A stretch of 6,217 bases of DNA, taken from contig DYMR01000113.1 of assembly GCA_020721485.1 (NCBI GenBank), positions 1 to 6,217 on the forward strand, given 5' to 3'. Below the pieces are notes generated by a model that was not told the DNA's origin, searched no databases, and saw nothing but the letters and a program-made list of their open reading frames with translations. Below are positions 1 to 5,686 of the stretch, one piece after another. This stretch comes from Halothiobacillus neapolitanus. Lineage in GTDB: Bacteria; Pseudomonadota; Gammaproteobacteria; Halothiobacillales; Halothiobacillaceae. The number at the start of each line of letters is the position of its first letter. The first letter of the stretch is position 1. A program made the position numbers and the translations under genes.

Positions 1-411
1 TCGTCCTACCTCATCAAACTCGTCGTCAGCCTGATGTTCGTGCTGGCGCTGATGTTCGCCGTGATTTGGCTGCTCAAGCGGGCAGGGCAATTCACCGGCG
101 TGATGGGGCGTTATCCGATGACCGTCTTGGCGCAAATGTCGGTCGGTAGTCGAGAACGGGTGTTGCTGATCGAAGTCGGCGATCGTCAATTGTTGATCGG
201 CGTCAGCCAGGGGCACATCGAAGCGCTGGGATGGATGGATCCGCCCTTGTCGCCGCAGGCGGCGGGTGCGCTGGCGAGCCCGGGGCGGCTGTCGTTTGCC
301 CAATTGCTGGCGCGTCAATCGTTCAACCGAACGGCGCCCTCGCCAGAATCTAAACCCTCGCCACCGCCGGAAACCCATCCAGCGGCGGCGCGCGATGTGG
401 GGGCGGCATGA
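1..411 (+). CDS. fliO: Flagellar protein FliO, 5'-truncated by window
   Basis: FliO is a small membrane protein that helps the FliP ring assemble during construction of the flagellar export gate. The frame is open from base 1 (136 residues visible), so the true start lies upstream; the first ATG, at 34, sits inside the membrane helix and is not a credible start. Visible residues 3-25 form one hydrophobic helix ending in LLKR. A compact cytoplasmic segment follows (about 40-77) with the FliO-type pattern VGSRERVLLIEVGDRQLLIG. The tail (about 80-136) is rich in Pro and Ala, with one PPP run, and is probably disordered. The stop TGA overlaps the fliP start as ATGA, which suggests translational coupling. 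FliO is the least conserved of the group, but the pattern and the position before fliP make the call secure. Confidence 0.93.
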   Translation, partial: SSYLIKLVVSLMFVLALMFAVIWLLKRAGQFTGVMGRYPMTVLAQMSVGSRERVLLIEVGDRQLLIGVSQGHIEALGWMDPPLSPQAAGALASPGRLSFAQLLARQSFNRTAPSPESKPSPPPETHPAAARDVGAA

Positions 412-1229
412 TGCGCGTGCGCACGGAACGATCTGCGTGGCTGCGCGCCGGGGCGGGCATAGGGCGCTGGTTCGCGCTATGCGCTTTGCTGTTTCTCCCG
501 CTGATGGCGGGGGCGGCACCGACGGATGTGGTGCCGGGGCTGCCGGCGGTCACGGTGTCGCAAACTGCCGGGGGCACGCAGTGGAGTTTGACCCTGCAAA
601 TTTTGGCACTGATGACGGTGCTGACTTTGCTGCCCTCGCTGTTGCTGATGATGACCTCATTCACCCGCATCATCATCGTGCTGTCGCTGTTGCGGCAGGC
701 GCTGGGTACGGTGCAAACGCCTTCCAACCAAATTTTGATTGGTTTGGCGCTGTTCTTGACCTTATTCATCATGGCGCCGGTGTTTCAGCAGTCGTACACC
801 GAGGGCATTAAGCCGTACATGGATCAACAAATGACGGCCGAGGTGGCCATTCAAAAAGCCGCCGAGCCGTTGCGCACTTTCATGTTGAACCAAACCCGCC
901 AAGCGGACATTGCCCTGTTTCAGAACATTGGTCATTACCCGGCGTTTGAATCACCCAAAGATGTCCCGTACCCGGTTTTGATGGCGGCCTTTGTGACCTC
1001 GGAATTGAAAACCGCATTCCAGATTGGGTTCCTGATTTTCATCCCGTTTTTAATTATCGACATCGTGGTCGCCTCGGTGCTGATGTCGATGGGGATGATG
1101 ATGCTTTCGCCGATGATTGTGTCCCTGCCGTTCAAATTGATGTTGTTCGTCCTGGTGGATGGCTGGACGCTGCTGATGGGCACGCTCGCATCGAGCTTCT
1201 ATCTGGGTGCGCCTGCCGGGGCGGGGTGA
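408..1229 (+). CDS. fliP: Flagellar type III export gate protein FliP
   Basis: FliP forms most of the FliP-FliQ-FliR export gate, through which flagellar subunits cross the inner membrane. The protein is 273 residues, longer than the 245 of the E. coli protein, with the extra length at the N-terminus. It begins with an Arg-rich stretch and a hydrophobic core (about 20-35) ending in AGA-A, which fits the cleavable signal peptide typical of FliP (predicted cut near residue 36/37). Then come a helix at about 61-82, the TSFTRI motif at 83-88, a helix at about 107-125, a periplasmic segment, and the highly conserved block from about 189 to 243 with SELKTAFQIGFLIFIPF. The Met cluster MSMGMMM (226-232) matches the Met-rich loop that seals the closed gate in known structures. 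The start overlaps fliO by ATGA; the next codon is also ATG (411), so initiation could be at either. Confidence 0.98.
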   Translation: MMRVRTERSAWLRAGAGIGRWFALCALLFLPLMAGAAPTDVVPGLPAVTVSQTAGGTQWSLTLQILALMTVLTLLPSLLLMMTSFTRIIIVLSLLRQALGTVQTPSNQILIGLALFLTLFIMAPVFQQSYTEGIKPYMDQQMTAEVAIQKAAEPLRTFMLNQTRQADIALFQNIGHYPAFESPKDVPYPVLMAAFVTSELKTAFQIGFLIFIPFLIIDIVVASVLMSMGMMMLSPMIVSLPFKLMLFVLVDGWTLLMGTLASSFYLGAPAGAG

Positions 1230-1241
1230 TTGCCCCGGTAG
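1213..1241 (+). other. Potential RNA hairpin over the fliP stop codon
   Basis: An inverted repeat has a perfect GC-rich core: CCGGGGC at 1216-1222 pairs with GCCCCGG at 1232-1238. It extends outward through G1215-U1239 (wobble), U1214-A1240 and C1213-G1241, and inward by a possible G1223-U1231 wobble. The fliP stop (1227-1229) lies in the loop. No T-run follows, so it does not look like an intrinsic terminator. The Shine-Dalgarno-like GGAGGA begins three bases after the stem. It could act in mRNA stability or in tuning FliQ output; that role is inference. Confidence 0.5.
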
Positions 1242-1285
1242 ATTGGAGGATTTTGGCGGTGAAAATCAAAGGATTTAGGTCATGA
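1226..1285 (+). other. Possible 19-codon linking ORF between fliP and fliQ
   Basis: The whole 52-nt fliP-fliQ gap is open in one frame. GTG at 1226 overlaps the fliP stop as GTGA, and the frame ends in a TGA (1283-1285) that overlaps the fliQ ATG as ATGA. The predicted peptide would be MIAPVDWRILAVKIKGFRS. GTG 1226 has no convincing ribosome binding site, but an internal in-frame GTG at 1259 is preceded by a strong GGAGGA (1245-1250) with 8 nt spacing, giving an 8-residue version. If translated, it would carry ribosomes to the fliQ start. The peptide resembles nothing I recognise, and chance is a real possibility for so short a frame. Confidence 0.22.
1268..1273 (+). promoter_or_regulatory. 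Ribosome binding site of fliQ
   Basis: AAAGGA lies 8 nt before the fliQ ATG at 1282 and fits a Shine-Dalgarno sequence. A stronger GGAGGA (1245-1250) lies too far upstream (31 nt) to serve this ATG and instead faces the GTG at 1259. Confidence 0.6.
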
Positions 1286-1551
1286 ATGCCGATACGATTC
1301 TGGATTTGACCCGCCAAGCGATGGTGGTGATTTTGCTGCTGTCGATGCCGATTCTGCTGACCGCCTTGGTGGTCGGTTTACTGATCGGGATGTTCCAAGC
1401 GGCGACGCAAATCAACGAAATGACCTTGAGTTTCATCCCGAAACTGTTTGCCGTGGTGCTGGCGATTTTATTGGCCGGGCCGTGGATGTTGCATCTGTTG
1501 ATCGACTTCACCATCAACCTGTTTCACCGAATCCCCAGCCTGATCGGGTAG
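1282..1551 (+). CDS. fliQ: Flagellar type III export gate protein FliQ
   Basis: FliQ is a two-helix inner membrane protein; in solved export gates several copies pack around the outside of the FliP-FliR assembly. At 89 residues it has the family's usual length. Hydrophobic helices run at about 13-38 and 55-80, joined by the diagnostic loop GMFQAATQINEMTLSFIPK (36-54), which ends in the conserved lysine at 54. The start ATG has a suitable ribosome binding site at 1268-1273, and it is the only start that gives the normal N-terminus. The stop TAG is followed after four bases (CGCC) by fliR. The upstream gap of 52 nt is the largest in this cluster, so FliQ translation may be set separately from FliP. 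Confidence 0.98.
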   Translation: MNADTILDLTRQAMVVILLLSMPILLTALVVGLLIGMFQAATQINEMTLSFIPKLFAVVLAILLAGPWMLHLLIDFTINLFHRIPSLIG

Positions 1552-1555
1552 CGCC

Positions 1556-2329
1556 ATGACCCTGACGATGGCCGAAATCATGGGCTGGGTCGGCAGCTAT
1601 CTGTGGGTCTTGCTGCGGGTTTCCGCCCTGATTTCGATTGCCCCGCTGTTCGGTGCGCAGGGGATTCCGCGCCGCTGGCAAATTCTGGCCGCATTGGTCA
1701 TCAGCCTTGTGATTGCCCCCACCTTGCCGCCGCCGCCTGCGGTGGATCCCTTCACCATCGAAGGGGTGTTTCTGATTGCCCAACAACTCTTGATCGGCTT
1801 GGTCATGGGCTTTGTGCTCGGCATGGTGCTCGCGTCATTCATTCAGGCGGGCGAGGCGATGTCGCAGGGCATGGGGCTGGGGTTCGCGCAAACCATTGAT
1901 CCACAAAACGGCGTCAGCGTGCCGCTCATTTCCCAATTGCTGTCGATCGTGGCGATGCTGTTGTTTATCGCGCTCGATGGCCCCGCGCTGATGATTAAAT
2001 TACTGGCGGATTCTTTCGTGTGGCTGCCCATCGCCCCGGTCGGGCTGCACGCCGAAGACTTCTGGCGCATCGTCGGCTTTGCTCAAGCCATGTTCGTGAA
2101 TGCGATTTTAGTCGCCTTACCGGTCATCATCAGCCTGTTGATGGTCAACCTCGCCATGGGCGTGATTACCCGCGCGGCGCCGCAGTTGAACATTTTTTCG
2201 GTGGGTTTCCCGGCTACGCTGTTGATCGGCATGTTTTTGATTTGGGTATCCAGCCCGACTTGGGTACCGAATCTGGAGCGATTCCTGCATCAAACCCTGC
2301 TCTTTTTATCGCAATTGCTGAGGCATTGA
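1556..2329 (+). CDS. fliR: Flagellar type III export gate protein FliR
   Basis: FliR is the single-copy subunit that completes the FliP5-FliQ4-FliR1 gate helix. The protein has 257 residues, close to the 261 of E. coli, with hydrophobic helices covering most of its length. Family landmarks visible are RVSALISIAPLFG (21-33) with the following IP (37-38), QQLLIGLVMGF (76-86), GMGLGFAQTIDPQNG (105-119) and RAAPQLNIFSVGFP (206-219). Two things stand out: a PPPP run (58-61) in the first periplasmic loop, and DGP (141-143) where I would expect an NGH-like sequence. The start is ATG at 1556, four bases after the fliQ stop, with no clear ribosome binding site, so re-initiation after fliQ is likely. 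A second in-frame ATG at 1568 is a possible alternative start. Confidence 0.98.
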   Translation: MTLTMAEIMGWVGSYLWVLLRVSALISIAPLFGAQGIPRRWQILAALVISLVIAPTLPPPPAVDPFTIEGVFLIAQQLLIGLVMGFVLGMVLASFIQAGEAMSQGMGLGFAQTIDPQNGVSVPLISQLLSIVAMLLFIALDGPALMIKLLADSFVWLPIAPVGLHAEDFWRIVGFAQAMFVNAILVALPVIISLLMVNLAMGVITRAAPQLNIFSVGFPATLLIGMFLIWVSSPTWVPNLERFLHQTLLFLSQLLRH

Positions 2330-2333
2330 CGCC

Positions 2334-3491
2334 ATGGCCGAAAACGAAAACGGTCAGGAAAAAACCGAAGAACCCAGTGACAAACGCCTGCGGGAAGCGC
2401 GGGAACGCGGCCAAGTCGCCCGTTCGCGCGAGCTGGGTTCGTTGGCCTTGACTGCCGGTTCGGCCATCGTATTTTTGGTGTTCGGCGGACAAATGCTCGG
2501 GTCGCTGGCGGCGATGCTGCGGCATGCTTTGATTATTCCACGCGCGGAAATGTTTGATCCGGCGGCGATGTTTGCCCGTCTGGCCTCGACTTTTGTCGCC
2601 GGTTTTTTGGCGCTCTGGCCGTTTTTTGTCGCGGCGGTGCTGTTGGCCTTGGCGTCTTCGCTCTTGGTTGGCGGTTGGAATTTTTCCACCCAAGCCATGG
2701 CGCCGAATTTAGATCGCTTGAATCCGCTGTCGGGTTTGAAGCGCATGTTTTCCATGCGCTCGGCGGTCGAATTGGCCAAAACACTGGCGAAATTCGTCTT
2801 GATTTTGGGCATTGCGATTGGTCTGTTTCAGGCGATGGAGCGGGATTTCATCGGCCTGGGTCAAATGGCGCTGCATCCGGCGCTGGCGCGGTCGGCGGAG
2901 TTATTGGGTTGGGCGTTTCTCGGGTTGTCCATGGGCTTATTGGTGGTCGCCTTGGTCGATGTGCCGTTCCAACTCTATGAATACAAAAAGGGTTTGCGCA
3001 TGACGCGGCAAGAAGTCATCGATGAATTCAAGGAAATGGAAGGCAAGCCGGAAATCAAACAAAAAATTCGGCAGATGCAGCGCCAATTGTCGCAACGCCG
3101 GATGATGGAGGCCGTGCCCACGGCGGATGTCATCATCACCAACCCCAGCCATTTTGCGGTGGCGATTCGGTACCTGCCGGAGCGGGGCGATGCGCCGGTG
3201 GTGGTGGCGAAAGGGGTGGACGAAATCGCGCTGACGATCCGCAAAATTGCCACCGCCCACGCGGTGCCGTCGTTCGAAGCGCCGCCGCTGGCACGATCCT
3301 TGTATGCCCATGTGGAGATCGACCAGCCGATTCCGGTTGGGTTGTACACCGCCGTCGCGCAAGTGCTGGCCTATGTGTTCCAACTCAAACGGAATAGCCC
3401 GAGCGATCTGCCCCCGGATCGACCCGAGCCCAGCGTGCCGGACGATCTCTTGGCCGATGAGTTTGGCCGAGGAAAACCCACCTCCGGATAG
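2334..3491 (+). CDS. flhB: Flagellar export switch protein FlhB
   Basis: FlhB controls the change from exporting rod and hook subunits to exporting filament subunits, and lies around the entrance of the FliPQR gate. The 385-residue protein opens with the family N-terminus (EEPSDKRLREARERGQVARS, 12-31). Four membrane helices follow at about 36-62, 86-115, 144-166 and 186-213. The linker has FQLYEYKKGLRMTRQEVIDE (212-231) and EMEGKPEIKQKIRQMQ (234-249). The cytoplasmic domain contains the autocleavage site at Asn270-Pro271, here NPSH (270-273; codons 3141-3152) rather than the usual NPTH. PPLARSLY (317-324) and an IDQPIPVGLY stretch (329-338) complete the domain, and the last 30 residues form a Pro/Asp-rich tail. 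ATG 2334 is four bases (CGCC) after fliR, with GAGG at 2320-2323, 10 nt upstream. Confidence 0.98.
   Translation: MAENENGQEKTEEPSDKRLREARERGQVARSRELGSLALTAGSAIVFLVFGGQMLGSLAAMLRHALIIPRAEMFDPAAMFARLASTFVAGFLALWPFFVAAVLLALASSLLVGGWNFSTQAMAPNLDRLNPLSGLKRMFSMRSAVELAKTLAKFVLILGIAIGLFQAMERDFIGLGQMALHPALARSAELLGWAFLGLSMGLLVVALVDVPFQLYEYKKGLRMTRQEVIDEFKEMEGKPEIKQKIRQMQRQLSQRRMMEAVPTADVIITNPSHFAVAIRYLPERGDAPVVVAKGVDEIALTIRKIATAHAVPSFEAPPLARSLYAHVEIDQPIPVGLYTAVAQVLAYVFQLKRNSPSDLPPDRPEPSVPDDLLADEFGRGKPTSG
3288..3304 (+). promoter_or_regulatory. Sigma-54-like -24/-12 element inside flhB
   Basis: TGGCACG (3289-3295), a 4-nt spacer and TTGTA (3300-3304) match the sigma-54 consensus YTGGCACG-N4-TTGCW at every defined position but one: the C of the -12 GC is T. 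It lies about 225 bp upstream of flhA. In polar-flagellated gammaproteobacteria flhA and flhF are commonly RpoN/FleQ-dependent, so an internal promoter here is plausible. The same bases encode the conserved FlhB motif LARSLY, so the match may be partly coding constraint, and the lost -12 C is a serious defect. Confidence 0.25.
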
Positions 3492-3508
3492 CGCCCGCGC
3501 GCATCCGG
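3484..3508 (+). other. Potential RNA hairpin over the flhB stop codon
   Basis: CCGGAT (3484-3489) pairs with ATCCGG (3503-3508), and GCGC (3491-3494) with GCGC (3499-3502), leaving a single bulged A (3490) and the tetraloop CCGC (3495-3498). This gives ten base pairs, mostly GC. The flhB stop TAG (3489-3491) lies within the stem. There is no T-run after it, so termination is unlikely. It fills the flhB-flhA gap just before the flhA ribosome binding site. Its role is unknown; processing, stability or control of flhA translation are possible. Confidence 0.5.
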
Positions 3509-3517
3509 CGATACGGC

Positions 3518-3521
3518 AGGA
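3518..3521 (+). promoter_or_regulatory. Ribosome binding site of flhA
   Basis: AGGA lies 6 nt before the ATG at 3528 and supports that start. An ATG at 3521 is in another frame, ends after ten codons, and overlaps this site, so it is not taken as a gene. Confidence 0.6.
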
Positions 3522-3527
3522 TGAGCG

Positions 3528-5657
3528 ATGAAGGCAATCACAGCAGGATTTAACTGGCGCAGCGCACTCGGTGGCATCAGCCACTATCGCGGCCAAGGCA
3601 TGGGGCCGCCCTTGGTCATCGTGCTGCTGTTGGCGATGGTCATCGTCCCCTTGCCGCCGCTGGCGCTGGATGCGCTGTTCACCTTCAACATCACCCTGTC
3701 GATCGTCATCTTGATGGTGACGATTTATGTGTTGCGCCCGCTGGATTTCGCGATTTTCCCCACTGTCATCTTGATGGTGACTTTGTTGCGTTTGGCGCTG
3801 AATGTCGCCTCTACCCGCGTGGTGCTGCTGCATGGGCAAAACGGCACCGACGCGGCCGGTCATGTCATTCATTCTTTCGGTGAATTCGTCATTGGCGGTA
3901 ACTACGCCGTGGGGATCGTCGTGTTCATCATCCTGATGGTGATTAACTTTGTCGTCGTCACCAAGGGCGCTGGGCGGGTGTCGGAAGTATCCGCCCGCTT
4001 CACCTTGGATGCCTTACCGGGCAAACAAATGGCGATTGATGCCGATTTGAACGCGGGCATCATCAACCAAGAACAGGCCAAACTGCGGCGGGAAGATGTC
4101 GCGGCGGAAGCGGATTTTTACGGCTCCATGGACGGCGCGAGCAAATTCGTGCGCGGGGATGCGGTTGCCGGCATCCTGATCGTGCTCATCAATGTGTTCG
4201 GCGGCCTGCTGATTGGCGTGCTGCAACACGGCATGCCGTTCTCAGAAGCCACGCAAACCTATGTGCTGCTGACCATCGGCGATGGCCTGGTGGCGACGAT
4301 TCCTTCGCTGTTGATTTCGACCGCGACCGCCATCATCGTCACCCGCGTTGCCAGCTCGCAAGACATGGGTAAGCAATTTCAACTGCAAATGTTTTCCGAT
4401 CCGCGCGTCTTGGGCGTGGCGGCGGGGTTGATGGCCGGCTTAGGCGTCATCCCCGGCATGCCGAATGCCGCTTTTTTGACGCTTGCCGCGCTGACCGGCG
4501 CCGGTGCCTACCTGGTGGCACGCAAAAAAATCCAAGAAACGACCGAAGCCGCCCAAGCGCAAATGCCCGCACCGGATAAAAAGCCGGAACTCAAGGAACT
4601 GAGTTGGGACGATGTGCCGCCGGTGGATGTGATCGGGCTGGAAGTAGGGTACGGCTTGATTCCCTTGGTGGATCGCAATCAGGGCGGGCAATTAATGCCG
4701 CGCATCAAGGGCGTGCGCAAGAAAATTTCCCAAGACTTAGGCTTCTTGGTTTCCGCCGTACACATTCGCGACAATTTGGATCTCAAGCCCGGTGAATACC
4801 GCATCAGCCTGAATGGCGTGCCGATGGGCGTGGCGGAGATTTTTGCCGACCGCGACATGGCGATCAATCCGGGGCAGGTGTCCGGCCCGATCAACGGCAT
4901 TAAAACCACCGATCCGGCATTTGGGCTGGAAGCGTATTGGATCGAGCGCAACACCCGCGAACACGCGCAAGCGATGGGTTATACCGTGGTCGATCCGGCC
5001 ACCGTGGTGGCCACGCATCTGTCACAAATTCTGACTGAAAACGCGGCGGATCTGTTCGGGTATGAAGAAGCGCAGCAGCTTATCGACACGCTCAAGCAGG
5101 GCGCGCCCAAACTGGTCGATGATTTGGTAGGCAAAGCCTTGCCGATGACCAGCGTGGTTCAAGTGCTGAAAAATCTGCTCGAAGAACGGCTGCCGATTCG
5201 GGACATTCGCACCATCGCCGAAACGCTGGCGCGTCACAGCGCGCAAACCCAGGATGTCGGGCAACTGACCGATGTGGTGCGAATCGCGCTGGGTCGGATG
5301 ATCGTGCAGCACATCAACGGGCTCACGCCGACGCTGCCGGTGATTACGCTCGATCCACAATTGGAACAACTCTTGCTTCAAGCTACAGGACGGATGCCCG
5401 CCGGTACCGACCAAACGCCGGGGATTGAGCCGGGCTTGGCCGAGCGGCTGCATCAATCGCTGAAAGATGCGGCGGAAAAGCAAGAACGGGCGGGGCAACC
5501 GTCGATTCTGTTGGTCGCGCCGCAACTGCGGGCGTGGCTGGCGCGGATGGTGCGGTATTCCATCCGGCAACTCAATGTGTTGAGTTACAACGAAATACCG
5601 GATAACAAAGACATTAAAGTCATCGCCAGCGTGGGCAATCAACGCAGCGCGGCGTGA
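3528..5657 (+). CDS. flhA: Flagellar export platform protein FlhA
   Basis: FlhA forms the nonameric ring under the export gate, docks chaperone-substrate complexes and takes part in proton-driven export. It has 709 residues (E. coli 692). The N-terminal half (about 27-330) is membrane-embedded with several hydrophobic helices. It carries LRLALNVASTR (87-97) and the FHIPEP family signature at 150-173, including DALPGKQMAIDAD. Asp211 in VRGDAVAG aligns with Salmonella Asp208, which is needed for export. A charged linker (about 332-360) leads to the cytoplasmic domain (about 360-709), starting near LSWDDVPPVDVIGLEVGYG. Asp462 and Phe465 (DPAFG) and Thr496 (ATHL) correspond by my alignment to the Salmonella chaperone-docking residues D456, F459 and T490, so docking should be intact. 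The start follows flhB by 36 nt; flhF follows 29 nt after the stop. Confidence 0.99.
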   Translation: MKAITAGFNWRSALGGISHYRGQGMGPPLVIVLLLAMVIVPLPPLALDALFTFNITLSIVILMVTIYVLRPLDFAIFPTVILMVTLLRLALNVASTRVVLLHGQNGTDAAGHVIHSFGEFVIGGNYAVGIVVFIILMVINFVVVTKGAGRVSEVSARFTLDALPGKQMAIDADLNAGIINQEQAKLRREDVAAEADFYGSMDGASKFVRGDAVAGILIVLINVFGGLLIGVLQHGMPFSEATQTYVLLTIGDGLVATIPSLLISTATAIIVTRVASSQDMGKQFQLQMFSDPRVLGVAAGLMAGLGVIPGMPNAAFLTLAALTGAGAYLVARKKIQETTEAAQAQMPAPDKKPELKELSWDDVPPVDVIGLEVGYGLIPLVDRNQGGQLMPRIKGVRKKISQDLGFLVSAVHIRDNLDLKPGEYRISLNGVPMGVAEIFADRDMAINPGQVSGPINGIKTTDPAFGLEAYWIERNTREHAQAMGYTVVDPATVVATHLSQILTENAADLFGYEEAQQLIDTLKQGAPKLVDDLVGKALPMTSVVQVLKNLLEERLPIRDIRTIAETLARHSAQTQDVGQLTDVVRIALGRMIVQHINGLTPTLPVITLDPQLEQLLLQATGRMPAGTDQTPGIEPGLAERLHQSLKDAAEKQERAGQPSILLVAPQLRAWLARMVRYSIRQLNVLSYNEIPDNKDIKVIASVGNQRSAA
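3705..3781 (+). repeat. 17-bp direct repeat within flhA, 60 bp apart
   Basis: GTCATCTTGATGGTGAC occurs at 3705-3721 and again at 3765-3781. Both copies encode VILMVT in two neighbouring membrane segments of FlhA (residues 60-65 and 80-85). The offset is exactly 60 bp, so slippage between the copies would remove or add 20 residues in frame. It may be coincidence reinforced by hydrophobic coding. Confidence 0.85.
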
Positions 5658-5675
5658 ATGCCTCGGGCAATAGGT

Positions 5676-5680
5676 GAGGG
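5676..5680 (+). promoter_or_regulatory. Ribosome binding site of flhF
   Basis: GAGGG, within AGGTGAGGG (5672-5680), lies 6 nt before the ATG at 5687. It decides the flhF start, which yields the expected family N-terminus. Confidence 0.7.
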
Positions 5681-5686
5681 TAGGCT

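Noticed and set aside
266..811. 181-codon + strand open frame across fliO and fliP
   Set aside because: It is an alternative frame of two recognised genes, with Ala/Gly/His/Arg-rich shadow composition.
1288..1295. Sigma-28-like -10 sequence GCCGATAC at the fliQ start, with another copy near 6198
   Set aside because: No TAAA-type -35 at the right distance: at fliQ the closest CAAA is about two bases too far away, and at 6198 there is none. Both are explained by coding sequence.
3521..3553. Ten-codon ORF starting at the ATG just before flhA
   Set aside because: Its start overlaps the flhA ribosome binding site and it ends quickly in an alternative frame of flhA; no separate ribosome binding site or other support.
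2937..3872. Long open frame of 311 codons on the minus strand across flhB and flhA
   Set aside because: It is very rich in His, Gln, Asp and Arg, has no recognisable motif, spans two well-supported genes and their gap, and is a typical antisense shadow of GC-rich coding sequence.
5022..5642. 206-codon open frame on the minus strand within flhA
   Set aside because: It lies wholly opposite conserved FlhA coding sequence and has biased, motif-free composition.
5659..5669. Small inverted repeat TGCC-TCG-GGCA after the flhA stop
   Set aside because: Only four base pairs with a three-base loop and no T-run; too weak to call a hairpin or terminator, unlike those after fliP and flhB.
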